Origin: Robertkochia aurantiaca
Lineage (GTDB): Bacteria > Bacteroidota > Bacteroidia > Flavobacteriales > Flavobacteriaceae
Direction: 5' to 3'
DNA length: 64,000 nucleotides
Assembly: GCF_020166495.1 (NCBI RefSeq)
Contig: NZ_JAINZS010000001.1
Span: 248,001-312,000 of the forward strand
The notes below the pieces were generated by a model. The model was not told the DNA's origin. It made no database searches and saw only the letters and a list, made by a program, of their open reading frames with translations. This document shows positions 7,846 through 18,371 of the stretch, one piece after another (within the stretch, counting starts at the first letter, position 1; each line of letters starts with the position of its first letter). A program made the translations under genes and the position numbers.

Positions 7846-8565
7846 ATGAGAACAAAAAGGATCGTTGCCAGCACGAAATATTTGATCTTTATTTTACTTA
7901 GTCTTGGCATGGTGTCGTTAACCGCAGGGCAGAACGATTATGCTGCTGAAAGAAATGAGATGGTTGAGGAACAAATTCGAAACAGGGGTATTGCTGATAA
8001 AGATATTCTACGCGCCATGAAAACAGTTGAGCGTCATAAACTGGTACCTCCGGAACAAAGACGTTTTGCCTATGATGACCGCCCCCTGCCCATTGGTCAC
8101 GGTCAAACCATTTCACAACCCTATATAGTAGCTTTTATGACCGATGTTATCGATCCGCGATCAGATATGAAAGTACTGGAGGTGGGAACGGGATCAGGGT
8201 ATCAGGCGGCCGTGCTGGCAGAAATCGTTTCTCACGTTTACACCATTGAAATTATAGAGCCTTTAGCAAAAAAAGCATCTGATAACCTTAGAGAGCTGGG
8301 GTATGATAATATCACAGTAAAACATGCCGACGGTTATTTTGGCTGGAAGGAACACGCACCATTTGATGCCATTATCGTAACAGCAGCAGCCTCTTACATT
8401 CCCCCGGAATTGTTCGCACAACTTAGAGATGATGGCAAAATGATCATTCCGGTTGGTGCAAATTTTGCTCCTCAGCAACTCGTTCTGGTCACTAAAAGAA
8501 AAAATGGTAAGATGAAAACAAAAAACCTGATGCCAGTAAGGTTTGTTCCCTTTACCAGGGATTAG
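7846..8565 (+). CDS. pcm: Protein-L-isoaspartate O-methyltransferase with signal peptide
   Basis: A 239-aa SAM-dependent enzyme that methylates isoaspartyl residues in damaged proteins, starting their repair. SAM-binding motif I is VLEVGTGSGYQAAVLAE; the isoAsp-binding region is DRPLPIGHGQTISQPYIVAF, with the conserved QTISQP; DGYFGWKEHAPFDAIIVTAA is motif II. The first 29 residues are basic then hydrophobic (YLIFILLSLGMVSLTAGQ), indicating export to the periplasm, unlike the cytoplasmic E. coli enzyme. A cytoplasmic form from an internal start is less likely because the next Met is after the signal. It lies between mgtC-like and spermidine-synthase-like genes with 8-9 nt gaps, so the three are co-transcribed. 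Confidence 0.93.
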   Translation: MRTKRIVASTKYLIFILLSLGMVSLTAGQNDYAAERNEMVEEQIRNRGIADKDILRAMKTVERHKLVPPEQRRFAYDDRPLPIGHGQTISQPYIVAFMTDVIDPRSDMKVLEVGTGSGYQAAVLAEIVSHVYTIEIIEPLAKKASDNLRELGYDNITVKHADGYFGWKEHAPFDAIIVTAAASYIPPELFAQLRDDGKMIIPVGANFAPQQLVLVTKRKNGKMKTKNLMPVRFVPFTRD

Positions 8566-8573
8566 AACAGATT

Positions 8574-10973
8574 ATGAAAATTGCTTCCCGATTAACCATA
8601 AGCATTTTATTGCTTTCCATATCCATGATTGCATATCAGGTTACTCTTATGCGTCAGCTTTCTATTACCCAGTGGTACCACTTTGCTTATATGGTTATAG
8701 CCATTGCCATGCTGGGATTCGGTTTTTCCGGCACCTTCCTTGCCTTATTTAAAAGATGGTTATCGGCGACAGACCCGCAAAAGCAGTTATACGTGATCTC
8801 CATTATCATCATGATGTCGGGAATAAGTATGCCCCTCTGCGCAGAACTTTCAACACTTGAGCCAATACGTTTTGACAGTTATGAATTATTCGTCGATCGG
8901 GCTGTACCTCTGAAACTCGTCATAACCTGCCTGCTGCTAATGGTGCCGTTTTTCTTTACCGCGCTTGCCTTGGGACTCAGCTTTTACAGGTTCCCAAAAG
9001 ATATTGGTAAACTGTATTTTGCCAACCTTTCCGGTTCAGGCCTGGGCGCGATAGCGGTGCTTTTTCTTCTTTCGCAATTGCCGGTACGCCCTATCATTTA
9101 CTCCCTTGCATTGATTGCCTGGATTTCGGGCTTCTTATTGCTGCCATTTAATAAAAGATTCGTTATCAATAAAGGAGCTCTGTTCTCTTATTGTATCGCA
9201 TTCATCACTTTCACCACGATATTCTGGTTGCCTTCCCGGTCGGTGAACTCTCCTTACAAAAGTATCGAAACAGTTCTGCAGCTTCCTGACTCAAAAAAAG
9301 TCTATAGTAAGAACAGTATTTACGGACTAATCGAAGCAGTAAGGGCTCCTTCCCTGCGTTATGCTCCGGGTATCAGTATGATTTACACAGATACTATACC
9401 AAGGGTAGAGGCTCTGTTCAACAATGGTAATTGGCAGGGAACTATTCCTCTGGAACCTGCTTATGCTAAAAGAGCGCTCAGGTATACCACGCCGTTTATC
9501 CCTTTTGAATTGGCCGGCAAAGACAGGGCTCTCATCTTAGGTGATGGCACCGGAAACCGCAGTCTTTTGGCACACGAAGTGAGATACATTGGTATTACCG
9601 GAGTAGAAAGCATGCGTCCTGTTACAGAGCGGTATCAGGCTATAGTCGGAATTGTCAATAATGAACAGCATGCGGTATTCACCCGACATTTTCTCAATAA
9701 GACGAAAAACTCATACAACCTTATCAGCTTTCCTACATGCGGGGTTCCCGGCGGTGGAAGCGGGTTGAATGCTATCCAGGAAAACTACCTGTATACACGC
9801 GAAACTTTTAAAGAAGCAGCCGAAAGGTTGACTGCTGATGGGGTCATAGAGGCAAGCAGCTATATAGATTATCCTTACAGGGTTCCCTTGCGGTTACTTT
9901 CAACCATGTTCGAAGGAATTAAGGGAGAAATACCTGAGAATACTGATCCTGAAGATTATCTTCTGGCGGTAAGGAGCTGGAATATGATCAGCTATTTCTT
10001 TAAAAAAAATGGTTTTTCTCCTCAGGAATTAACTTTCGTGCGGCAGGAATGTGAGCAAAAAGGGTTCGATCCCCTGATATTTCCTGATTTGACCGTTGAG
10101 GAGCGTAGCTACAATAACGAGTTGGAAGATGAAAGTCTTTTTCGGGCTACAGACGCTATTTTGAACGGGCGGCTGAAAGAGTTTCAAAAAAATTACCCTT
10201 TCAAGATAGAAGCGGTTACCGATAACCAACCCTATTTCGCTCAATTTCTCAAGATCGAAAACCTGAGAGCTCTTTTAAGTACCTTCGGATTTCAGGGCAC
10301 AGGCTTTCTGGAATTGGGCTACCTCATTCTGCTGATCACGATATTACTGTTGATTTTCCTGGCTTTTTTAATGATCCTTCTCCCACTGATATGGAAAAGG
10401 TCGGCCGAGAAGTTACCCCTGTGGGTTGGGATCTATTTTCCGGCTATTGGCATCGGTTTTATGTTTACTGAGATCGTGCTCATACAACGCTTCATTCTCT
10501 TTCTTGAAGATCCGGTAATAAGTGTCTCAGTTGTAATAGGTTCCTTGCTCGCAGCATCTGGAGCAGGCAGTTATTTCTCAGAAACCGTCTCTTCTTTCGA
10601 CAGAACAGGATATGGAGTCTTCCTGATCCTGGTATTGATTCTCTGCGTCTATCCCTGGCTGCTTTCAACGGGTTTCGAGGCTCTTCATATGCTTAACAGC
10701 TGGCAGAGATATGCGGTATCTGCCGTATTGATCAGTCTTCCCGGATTTTGCATGGGAATGATGTTTCCTAAGGGTATGAAACAGCTTACAGGTTCATCTG
10801 TAAACCATATTCCATGGGCCTGGGGACTGAATAATTATTTTTCGGTGATCGCTTCTTCTGTGGCGGTTTTATTGTCGATAAACACAGGTCTTACCACGGT
10901 GTTTTACCTTGGCGCCGTTTGTTATCTTCTGGCAGCTTTCGCAATAAATCATCTTCAAAAAACCTCCCGATGA
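8574..10973 (+). CDS. Membrane protein with spermidine-synthase-like domain
   Basis: A 799-aa protein: an N-terminal block of about seven membrane helices (residues 10-230), a soluble domain (about 240-560) with a SAM-binding-like Rossmann segment (ALILGDGTGNRSLLAHEVRY then GVESMRPV), and a C-terminal membrane block (about 575-795). The soluble part resembles spermidine synthase in its LYTRETFKEAAERLTADGV region. The catalytic Asp expected in the preceding loop is not seen; the segment reads ISFPTCGVPGGGSG. It is therefore probably not an ordinary aminopropyltransferase. Possible roles are a membrane-embedded SAM-dependent transferase or a transporter-like protein. Last gene of the mgtC-pcm operon; its stop is 11 nt from the convergent parC stop. 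Confidence 0.8.
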   Translation: MKIASRLTISILLLSISMIAYQVTLMRQLSITQWYHFAYMVIAIAMLGFGFSGTFLALFKRWLSATDPQKQLYVISIIIMMSGISMPLCAELSTLEPIRFDSYELFVDRAVPLKLVITCLLLMVPFFFTALALGLSFYRFPKDIGKLYFANLSGSGLGAIAVLFLLSQLPVRPIIYSLALIAWISGFLLLPFNKRFVINKGALFSYCIAFITFTTIFWLPSRSVNSPYKSIETVLQLPDSKKVYSKNSIYGLIEAVRAPSLRYAPGISMIYTDTIPRVEALFNNGNWQGTIPLEPAYAKRALRYTTPFIPFELAGKDRALILGDGTGNRSLLAHEVRYIGITGVESMRPVTERYQAIVGIVNNEQHAVFTRHFLNKTKNSYNLISFPTCGVPGGGSGLNAIQENYLYTRETFKEAAERLTADGVIEASSYIDYPYRVPLRLLSTMFEGIKGEIPENTDPEDYLLAVRSWNMISYFFKKNGFSPQELTFVRQECEQKGFDPLIFPDLTVEERSYNNELEDESLFRATDAILNGRLKEFQKNYPFKIEAVTDNQPYFAQFLKIENLRALLSTFGFQGTGFLELGYLILLITILLLIFLAFLMILLPLIWKRSAEKLPLWVGIYFPAIGIGFMFTEIVLIQRFILFLEDPVISVSVVIGSLLAASGAGSYFSETVSSFDRTGYGVFLILVLILCVYPWLLSTGFEALHMLNSWQRYAVSAVLISLPGFCMGMMFPKGMKQLTGSSVNHIPWAWGLNNYFSVIASSVAVLLSINTGLTTVFYLGAVCYLLAAFAINHLQKTSR

Positions 10974-10984
10974 GTCAGTCGCAA

Positions 10985-13600
10985 TTAGTCAAGCTCCATA
11001 CTGATTTGTGAATCTGCACCTCCTTTTTCATCACCCTGAGAATCGACTTCCTCTTCATCTACCACATCGTAATCGGCAGCCTCCTTTTTCTCCGGTTCCT
11101 CGTAGGGTATCGGATCCAGAAGATTGATGTTTTTCACCTTATCAGGTGTAAGCTGATTCCCCAATGCCTTAATTCCTTTCACAGCGATGAACTCTTCGAG
11201 ATCTACCTCCAAATTAGGTTTCGGATCTTTTCCTCTTGGCTTGACGAACTCCACCTCAATACGAGGTTTCCAGTCTGTTGAAACCAATTCTAAAAAGGAC
11301 TTGGGATGCTCTGATATTATTACTTCTTCCTTTCCTTCGTTCTCTATCAGGAATCGCTTAACATGATAGCGCTCCTTTTCACCTTCATAATGCACGGCTG
11401 AAACTGGCTTTTCAGGATTCCATTTCTCGAGAACAACCATATTATCGTCGAAATGGGTGGTCAGCTCAGGAACGATGGTCTTCACCAGTCCGTCAGAATT
11501 TATGACCAACAACCTGTCTTCGCCCTTGAAGGCTCCCAGTAATTCTCCCCTTCCGTCTACATTGAGACGTTTTACAGTCTCATCGAACCATATTTTACGA
11601 GGTTTAAGGGTTGACACGCCTTTCTCCTTCAGCTCTATGCGTTTAACGGGATACTTGGTCACTATATTACCCTTGGAGTTACGGCCTTTGATCATGATAT
11701 CGGCAAAATCGATATCCCATTTCAGTTTCTTGATACTTCCTTTCTGTCTCAGGTGAACCGTTACCACCTCGGCCTCACCATTCGGATTGGCGGTAAAATA
11801 CAGAACGCTGGAACCGGCTTTACCTGTGGTCAGATCATACTCCCGGTCACGGGTCATGCTGGACACATAAAATCTTTTGATATATGTGGCTCCGCCTTTA
11901 CCATCTCTGTATATCATGTTGTAAATGGTGCGCTTGTCTTTCTTTTTAAAGACAGCCACATGAATAATATCCTTACCTACGAAGGTCTTGGAATCAACCT
12001 TGGTGACCATCATTTTACCGCTGGCGGTAAAAACTATAATATCATCTATATCGCTGCAATCACAGACATATTCGTCTTTTTTCAGAGAGGTTCCAATGAA
12101 CCCTTCTTCCCGGTTCACATACAGCTTGCTGTTTCGTATCACTACCTTTGATGCCTCGATATCATCAAAGATTCTGATATCGGTCTTGCGCTCACGGCCA
12201 CTGCCATAGTTCTTTTTCAGCTCCTTAAAATAATCTACGGCGTAATCGATCAGGTTATCGAGGTTAAACTTCACCTTTTCGATCTCTCCCTCCAGGGCTT
12301 CAATTTTCTGCTGGGCCTTATCGATATCGAATTTGGAGATACGTTTGATCCGTATCTCGGTAAGTCTAGCAATATCTTCTTCAGTGACTTCTCTTTTCAG
12401 ATGGCCGATATAAGGCTTTAACCCTTTATCTATCGCTTGTATAACACCTTCCCAGGTTTCCTCTTCCTCGATATCGCGGTAAATACGGTTTTCTATAAAG
12501 ATCCTTTCGAGAGAAGCAAAATGCCACTGCTCTTCCAGTTCCTGGAGCTGTATCTCCAGCTCTTTTTTAAGCAATTCCACCGTATAATCTGTTGACCTTC
12601 TGAGAATTTCAGAAACCCCGATGAACAGCGGTCTGTTATCTTCGATCACACAGGCAAGTGGTGATATAGAGGTTTCGCACGCTGTAAAGGCATACAGAGC
12701 ATCGATGGTCTTATCAGGAGATAAACCTGAAGGCAAATGAACCAGGATCTCTACTTCGGCAGCGGTATTGTCTTCAATACGTTTTACCTTGATCTTCCCT
12801 TTGTCATTGGCTTTAAGAATAGAGTCGATCAGGGAGGATGTATTTGTTCCGAAAGGTATTTCGTTGATCACCAGGGTGTTTTTATCCATCTGGGAGATCT
12901 TGGCCCTGACGCGTATACGACCGCCACGGTTCCCGTCATTGTAATTGCTTACGTCCATCTCCCCTCCTGTCGGAAAGTCGGGATACAGTTTGAACCGTTT
13001 ACCTCTTAAGTGTTTGATCGAGGCATCGATCAGTTCATTGAAATTATGCGGAAGAATTTTGGTGGAAAGACCTACAGCGATACCTTCAGCTCCCTGGGCC
13101 AGTAAGAGCGGGAATTTAACCGGCAGATTGATAGGTTCTTTCTTTCTCCCGTCGTAGCTCAACTGCCAGTCGGTGATCTTCGGACTATACACTACATCCA
13201 GGGCGAATTTTGATAGCCTGGCTTCGATATACCTGGATGCTGCGGCGCTGTCTCCGGTAAGAATATTACCCCAGTTTCCCTGAGTATCGATCAGCAGATC
13301 TTTCTGTCCGATCTGTACCATGGCGTCTCCGATACTGGCATCACCGTGAGGGTGGTATTGCATGGTATGCCCAACGATATTGGCTACTTTATTGTACCTG
13401 CCGTCGTCGAGTTCTTTCATAGAGTGCAGTATTCTTCGCTGCACGGGTTTAAATCCGTCTTCAATGGCTGGAACGGCTCTCTCCAGAATTACATAGGAGG
13501 CATAATCGAGAAACCAGTCCTTGTACATGCCACCAACTTTCGTAATGGTGTCTTGCTGATTATGATTTTCTTCGTTGTTCAGATTGTTTTCTTCAGACAT
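10985..13600 (-). CDS. parC: DNA topoisomerase IV subunit A
   Basis: An 871-aa type IIA topoisomerase breakage-reunion subunit that decatenates daughter chromosomes together with ParE. The active-site Tyr is Tyr124 in AAASRYIEARLSKF. The quinolone-pocket motif is HPHGDASIGDAMV, where the position equivalent to GyrA Ser83 is Ala, as I recall from other Bacteroidota. The C-terminal part carries the DNA-wrapping repeats (for example AEVVTVHLRQKGSIKKLKWD) and ends in an acidic low-complexity tail after about residue 830. It lies 40 nt downstream of parE on the same strand, so the two are one operon. The partner gene parE and the absence of a GyrA box favour topoisomerase IV over gyrase. Confidence 0.93.
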   Translation of the reverse strand: MSEENNLNNEENHNQQDTITKVGGMYKDWFLDYASYVILERAVPAIEDGFKPVQRRILHSMKELDDGRYNKVANIVGHTMQYHPHGDASIGDAMVQIGQKDLLIDTQGNWGNILTGDSAAASRYIEARLSKFALDVVYSPKITDWQLSYDGRKKEPINLPVKFPLLLAQGAEGIAVGLSTKILPHNFNELIDASIKHLRGKRFKLYPDFPTGGEMDVSNYNDGNRGGRIRVRAKISQMDKNTLVINEIPFGTNTSSLIDSILKANDKGKIKVKRIEDNTAAEVEILVHLPSGLSPDKTIDALYAFTACETSISPLACVIEDNRPLFIGVSEILRRSTDYTVELLKKELEIQLQELEEQWHFASLERIFIENRIYRDIEEEETWEGVIQAIDKGLKPYIGHLKREVTEEDIARLTEIRIKRISKFDIDKAQQKIEALEGEIEKVKFNLDNLIDYAVDYFKELKKNYGSGRERKTDIRIFDDIEASKVVIRNSKLYVNREEGFIGTSLKKDEYVCDCSDIDDIIVFTASGKMMVTKVDSKTFVGKDIIHVAVFKKKDKRTIYNMIYRDGKGGATYIKRFYVSSMTRDREYDLTTGKAGSSVLYFTANPNGEAEVVTVHLRQKGSIKKLKWDIDFADIMIKGRNSKGNIVTKYPVKRIELKEKGVSTLKPRKIWFDETVKRLNVDGRGELLGAFKGEDRLLVINSDGLVKTIVPELTTHFDDNMVVLEKWNPEKPVSAVHYEGEKERYHVKRFLIENEGKEEVIISEHPKSFLELVSTDWKPRIEVEFVKPRGKDPKPNLEVDLEEFIAVKGIKALGNQLTPDKVKNINLLDPIPYEEPEKKEAADYDVVDEEEVDSQGDEKGGADSQISMELD

Positions 13601-13640
13601 TCGATCAGTAAGATTTTATGAACGGGTTTTTCGGGCAGAA

Positions 13641-15494
13641 CTATTCCTCGATCACATCGAGCTCTACCTTCAGGTTTTCAATGATGAATTTTTGCCGGTC
13701 AGGGGTGTTCTTTCCCATATAGAATTCCAGCAGGCTTTCTATAGACATCGCTTTGTCGAGCATGACAGGATCCAGGCGGATATCGTCACCGATAAAATGC
13801 TGGAACTCATCAGGTGATATCTCACCAAGTCCCTTAAATCGCGTAATCTCCGGTTTTCCCTTGAGCTTTGCTATGGCAGCTCTTCGCTCTTCTTCACTGT
13901 AACAGTAAATGGTTTCTTTCTTATTACGCACCCTGAAAAGCGGGGTTTGAAGAATATACAAATGTCCTTCTTTGATCAGCTCGGGGAAGAATTGCAGAAA
14001 GAAGGTGATCAGCAGTAACCTGATGTGCATCCCGTCGACATCGGCATCGGTAGCGATCACGATATTGTTGTATCGCAGATCTTCCATCGATTCTTCGATG
14101 TTAAGTGCCGCCTGCAGCAGGTTGAACTCTTCGTTCTCATAGACGATCTTCTTGCTCATACCATAAGTATTGAGCGGTTTCCCCCTAAGACTGAACACGG
14201 CCTGAGTATTCACATCTCGCGACTTGGTGATCGATCCTGATGCTGAATCTCCCTCTGTGATGAAAAGGGTGGTGTCCAGCCTGCGATCTTTTTTCATATC
14301 GCCCAGGTGAATTCGGCAATCCCTTAATTTTTTATTGTGGAGACTCGCTTTTTTTGCTCTCTCCCTGGCCAGTTTCCGAATACCTGAGAGCTCTTTCCGC
14401 TCTTTCTCGGCCTGCATGATCTTACGTTGGATCTTCTCAGCCGTTTCAGGGTTTTTATGAAGGTAATTGTCCAGTTGAGTCCCAATGAAATCATTTACAT
14501 AGGTTCGCACAGTAGGCAGGTTTCCTCCCATATCTGTAGACCCCAGCTTGGTCTTTGTCTGGCTCTCGAAAACAGGTTCCATTACCTTGATGGAAATGGC
14601 CGAAATGATCGACTTCCTGATATCGGAAGCGTCATAATTCTTACCAAAAAAGTCCCTGACCGTTTTTACCACCGCTTCTCTGAAAGCAGCCAGGTGCGTT
14701 CCTCCCTGGGTGGTGTTTTGCCCGTTCACAAAAGAATGATATTCTTCGCTGTACTGGGTCTTACTGTGTGTAATGGCCACCTCTATATCATCACCTCTCA
14801 GGTGTATGATAGGATACAGCATATCTTCAGCATTGGTACTGTCTTCAAGCAGGTCTTTCAGTCCGTTTTCTGAATAGAACTTTTCTCCGTTGAAGACAAT
14901 GGTCAGGCCCGGATTGAGATACACATAATTCCTGATCATGCGTTCTATATACTCATTCCGGTATTTGTAGTTTTTGAAGATGCTTTCATCGGGAACGAAG
15001 GTAACCTTGGTCCCTCTTCTTCTGGAGGTTTCATCAAGTTGCTCTTCGTTCACCAGGTTCCCCTGCTCGAATTCAGCAGCTCTTGATTTACTATCACGGT
15101 TTGATTCGACTCTGAAGTAGCTCGACAAGGCATTGACCGCCTTGGTACCCACCCCGTTGAGTCCGACAGACTTTTTAAAGGCCCGGGTATCGTATTTCCC
15201 CCCGGTGTTCATTTTCGATACTACGTCGACTACCTTTCCCAGCGGGATACCCCGGCCATAGTCTCTCACCGTTACCCGTTCGCCCTGTACAGAGATCTCG
15301 ATGGTTTTCCCTGCTCCCATGACGAACTCATCGATACAGTTATCCAATACTTCCTTTACGAGAATATAGATCCCGTCATCGGCAGAAGAACCATCACCCA
15401 GTTTCCCGATATACATACCGGGACGCATTCGTATGTGTTCCTTCCAATCGAGCGATCGGATATTCTCTTCGGTATACTGTGTCGTTTCAGCCAT
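13641..15494 (-). CDS. parE: DNA topoisomerase IV subunit B
   Basis: A 617-aa ATPase subunit of topoisomerase IV. The GHKL ATP-binding elements are [24 protein letters not shown] and [15 protein letters not shown]. The TOPRIM elements are [23 protein letters not shown] and the metal-binding [15 protein letters not shown]. Length is normal for ParE, and GyrB-specific insertions are missing. Start ATG at 15494 gives [20 protein letters not shown], which fits the N-terminal arm that precedes [11 protein letters not shown]. It leads the parE-parC operon. A 202-bp gap separates it from ychF upstream; that gap contains a weak TATACT/AGTATA dyad (15522-15540). Confidence 0.94.
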   Translation of the reverse strand: MAETTQYTEENIRSLDWKEHIRMRPGMYIGKLGDGSSADDGIYILVKEVLDNCIDEFVMGAGKTIEISVQGERVTVRDYGRGIPLGKVVDVVSKMNTGGKYDTRAFKKSVGLNGVGTKAVNALSSYFRVESNRDSKSRAAEFEQGNLVNEEQLDETSRRRGTKVTFVPDESIFKNYKYRNEYIERMIRNYVYLNPGLTIVFNGEKFYSENGLKDLLEDSTNAEDMLYPIIHLRGDDIEVAITHSKTQYSEEYHSFVNGQNTTQGGTHLAAFREAVVKTVRDFFGKNYDASDIRKSIISAISIKVMEPVFESQTKTKLGSTDMGGNLPTVRTYVNDFIGTQLDNYLHKNPETAEKIQRKIMQAEKERKELSGIRKLARERAKKASLHNKKLRDCRIHLGDMKKDRRLDTTLFITEGDSASGSITKSRDVNTQAVFSLRGKPLNTYGMSKKIVYENEEFNLLQAALNIEESMEDLRYNNIVIATDADVDGMHIRLLLITFFLQFFPELIKEGHLYILQTPLFRVRNKKETIYCYSEEERRAAIAKLKGKPEITRFKGLGEISPDEFQHFIGDDIRLDPVMLDKAMSIESLLEFYMGKNTPDRQKFIIENLKVELDVIEE

Positions 15495-15696
15495 AGTTCT
15501 TTCGAAATGGGTTTGTGCTAATATACTGTTTCGTAGTATAAAATAAAATACACCTTAAACAAAGTAATTAACAAGGAAATGCTGATTCCTGTTAAGAACC
15601 TGACAAAAAGTTGGTTAAAATAACAGAAAGCTGATAATATCCTAAAACAAGAGATCCGTAATCCGGAAATCAGGCGCTGAAATGACCTTCTGAAGA

Positions 15697-16788
15697 TCAG
15701 ACGTTAAAACGGAAATGCATCACGTCGCCGTCTTTGACGATATACTCCTTCCCTTCTACCCGCATCTTTCCGGCTTCTTTCACTTTGGCCTCACTGCCAT
15801 AAGAAGAATAATCGGCAAAGCTGATTACTTCGGCACGAATAAAGCCCTTTTCAAAGTCGGTGTGTATCACCCCTGCCGCCTGTGGAGCTGTCGACCCTAC
15901 AGGAACCGTCCAGGCCCTGACCTCCTTTTCACCGGCCGTGAAATAAGTCTGCAGATCCAGCAGCTTATATGCAGCCCGAATCAGTTTTGAAACCCCTGCT
16001 TCTTCCAGGCCGATATCTTCAAGAAACATCTGTCTTTCTTCGTAGCTTTCCAATTCTGCGATATCTGCTTCTGTAGCGACTGCCAGCACGAGTATCTCAG
16101 CATCTTCATCTTTCACTGCCTCACGAACCTGGTCGACATGGGCATTGCCTGATTTTGCTGAAGCCTCATCGACATTGCAAACATATAGTATTGGCTTTGC
16201 GGTAAGAAGCTGCAGACCTTCAACGAAAGGCTCCTCTTCTTCGGTCACCTCCACTGCTCTTGCAGAAATACCGCTTTCGAGGGCTTTTTTAAATTTGTCG
16301 AGTACGGCCTTTTCCTTCTGGGCTTCCTTATCTCCGGTCTTTGCAGCACGATTCACTTTATCCAGTCGTTTTTCAACCGTTTCAAGGTCTTTCAACTGCA
16401 ATTCGATATCGATGGTTTCTTTATCTCTTACGGGATTCACATTTCCATCAACGTGTACAATATTGTCATTTTCAAAACAGCGAAGCACATGAATAATTGC
16501 ATGACATTCGCGAATATTCCCAAGGAACTGGTTTCCGAGGCCCTCTCCTTTCGAAGCTCCTTTTACCAGTCCTGCAATATCAACAATTTCAACGGTGGCA
16601 GGAACCACTTTCTGAGGATTTACCAACGATTCCAGTTCTTCCAGACGGGTATCGGGAACGTTCACCACTCCCAGGTTGGGTTCAATGGTACAAAAAGGGA
16701 AGTTGGCACTCTGTGCTTTTGCGTTCGATAAACAATTGAACAGCGTTGATTTACCTACATTGGGCAGTCCTACGATACCGGCTTTCAT
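15697..16788 (-). CDS. ychF: Ribosome-binding ATPase YchF (Obg-like ATPase)
   Basis: A 363-aa TRAFAC-class P-loop protein that hydrolyses ATP rather than GTP and associates with ribosomes. Visible elements are the P-loop [12 protein letters not shown] (residues 6-17), [17 protein letters not shown] (switch II region) and, in place of a GTP-specifying NKx[10 protein letters not shown]. These are followed by a coiled-coil region (about 130-170) and a C-terminal TGS domain ([20 protein letters not shown]). Length is exactly that of the family. It is downstream of the ferredoxin gene on the same strand, separated by a strong terminator, so it has its own promoter. Confidence 0.95.
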   Translation of the reverse strand: MKAGIVGLPNVGKSTLFNCLSNAKAQSANFPFCTIEPNLGVVNVPDTRLEELESLVNPQKVVPATVEIVDIAGLVKGASKGEGLGNQFLGNIRECHAIIHVLRCFENDNIVHVDGNVNPVRDKETIDIELQLKDLETVEKRLDKVNRAAKTGDKEAQKEKAVLDKFKKALESGISARAVEVTEEEEPFVEGLQLLTAKPILYVCNVDEASAKSGNAHVDQVREAVKDEDAEILVLAVATEADIAELESYEERQMFLEDIGLEEAGVSKLIRAAYKLLDLQTYFTAGEKEVRAWTVPVGSTAPQAAGVIHTDFEKGFIRAEVISFADYSSYGSEAKVKEAGKMRVEGKEYIVKDGDVMHFRFNV

Positions 16789-16832
16789 ATATTCTGATTA
16801 TTTGGCCGCAAAAATAACATTATTACATAAAA

Positions 16833-16856
16833 AAATCCCCGGGACTCCGGGGATTT
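16833..16856 (-). terminator. Intrinsic terminator after the ferredoxin gene
   Basis: Perfect 10-bp stem AAATCCCCGG / CCGGGGATTT with a GACT tetraloop. On the minus strand it is followed by an unbroken T-run (bases 16835 down to 16829). It lies 21 nt past the ferredoxin stop and insulates ychF. Confidence 0.9.
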
Positions 16857-16877
16857 TAGAATTATTTAGTATACAAC

Positions 16878-17243
<366 letters not shown>

Positions 17244-17260
17244 TCACTGTTTCTAATGCG

Positions 17261-17310
17261 TAAATTTGCTCATTCAAAAATAAAGAGCACCTTATATATA
17301 CGCAAATTTA
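17261..17310. promoter_or_regulatory. Facing -7 boxes between ferredoxin and acyl-CoA reductase
   Basis: TAAATTTG at 17261-17268 on the plus strand and its inverted copy (CAAATTTA at 17303-17310, i.e. TAAATTTG on the minus strand) both match the Bacteroidota -7 consensus TAnnTTTG. They form a 9-bp perfect inverted repeat (TAAATTTGC / GCAAATTTA) 32 nt apart. The minus-strand box touches the reductase start codon, so transcripts from the two boxes would overlap. Neither has a convincing -33 TTG. Confidence 0.4.
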
Positions 17311-18371
17311 TGGATGATATTCACGGCAGAATAGAAGCTTTTGTCAGATTGGGGAAATTTATGTCGCAATTTTCACAACCAACTCCTGAGAAAACCGATG
17401 ATATTGCTGCTAACGACGAATTCTTTGAACGTTTTGACCAGGCAATAGAAGCTGCCTTCCACGCCAACTCCTGGTTTACCCGTGAAAATGTGGCGCACGC
17501 CTTGAAATCATGGTCTTCGGTTTTAACCGAAAAAGAACTCAAATCATGGATGTCATCTTACTTGCTGGAAGATTCAGAGCCTAAAAAGGTGGCCCTGATC
17601 ATGGCCGGAAACATTCCTCTGGTGGGGTTTCATGATCTTTTATGTGTGCTTATTACCGGTAATACAGCGCTTATCAAACCTTCATCAAATGATGAAAAGC
17701 TGCTTCCGGTACTTTTGGAGTATCTGCAGGAAGTATACCCTCCCTTCAGGAAGCGTATAATTATACAAAAGGAGAACCTCAAGGATTTCGATGCCGTTAT
17801 TGCGACGGGAAGCGATAATACCGCCAGATATTTTGAATATTACTTCGGAAGTAAACCCAATATCATCAGAAAGAACCGCAATTCTGTAGCCGTGCTCGAC
17901 GGAAGCGAATCTGCAGAACAGCTGGAAGCACTCGGAGAAGACATCTTCAGGTATTATGGCCTGGGTTGCCGCAGTGTATCAAAACTCTTTGTACCGGAAG
18001 GGTATGACTTCGATCCTCTTTTTCAGGCTGTTTATAAATTCAGGTATCTCATCGAAGAAGATAAATATGCCAATAATTACGACTACAATAAGGCCGTCTA
18101 CCTCATGAGCCTCTTCTCTCTCACTGAGAACGGATTTTTGATGCTGAAGGAAGATGAGTCATATGCCTCACCCATCGCCAGTGTCTTTTACGAAACTTAC
18201 ACAGATAAGAACAGCCTCAAAGAAAAGATCAGACAAGATGCTGATAAGATACAGTGCGTGGTCAGTAATGACTTTATCGAGGGAGAGGTGGCCTTCGGGC
18301 AAACCCAGCAACCCGGATTAAAAGATTATGCAGATGGGGTTGATGTGGTTCGATTTCTTTTAAGCGTGTAA
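17310..18371 (+). CDS. Acyl-CoA reductase, LuxC family
   Basis: A 353-aa aldehyde-dehydrogenase-fold enzyme expected to reduce acyl-CoA to aldehyde with NAD(P)H. The catalytic Cys is Cys220 in FRYYGLGCRSVSKLF; VALIMAGNIPLVGFHDLLCV and LIKPSSNDEKLLP are the nucleotide and CoA-site segments of LuxC-type reductases. The frame is open much further upstream (to 16890, antisense to the ferredoxin gene), but the ATG at 17310 gives the expected family length and N-terminus, so I use it. No LuxD or LuxE partners are nearby, so bioluminescence is not implied; the physiological substrate is unknown. In related genomes this gene commonly precedes serC (from memory), whereas here about 5 kb intervene. Confidence 0.88.
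   Translation: MDDIHGRIEAFVRLGKFMSQFSQPTPEKTDDIAANDEFFERFDQAIEAAFHANSWFTRENVAHALKSWSSVLTEKELKSWMSSYLLEDSEPKKVALIMAGNIPLVGFHDLLCVLITGNTALIKPSSNDEKLLPVLLEYLQEVYPPFRKRIIIQKENLKDFDAVIATGSDNTARYFEYYFGSKPNIIRKNRNSVAVLDGSESAEQLEALGEDIFRYYGLGCRSVSKLFVPEGYDFDPLFQAVYKFRYLIEEDKYANNYDYNKAVYLMSLFSLTENGFLMLKEDESYASPIASVFYETYTDKNSLKEKIRQDADKIQCVVSNDFIEGEVAFGQTQQPGLKDYADGVDVVRFLLSV

Noticed and set aside
14427-14873. 148-codon plus-strand open frame within parE
   Set aside because: Antisense to the TOPRIM/ATPase region of parE; no independent support.
17310-18371. Bioluminescence-type lux system
   Set aside because: Only a LuxC-like reductase is present; no luciferase, LuxD or LuxE genes are adjacent.
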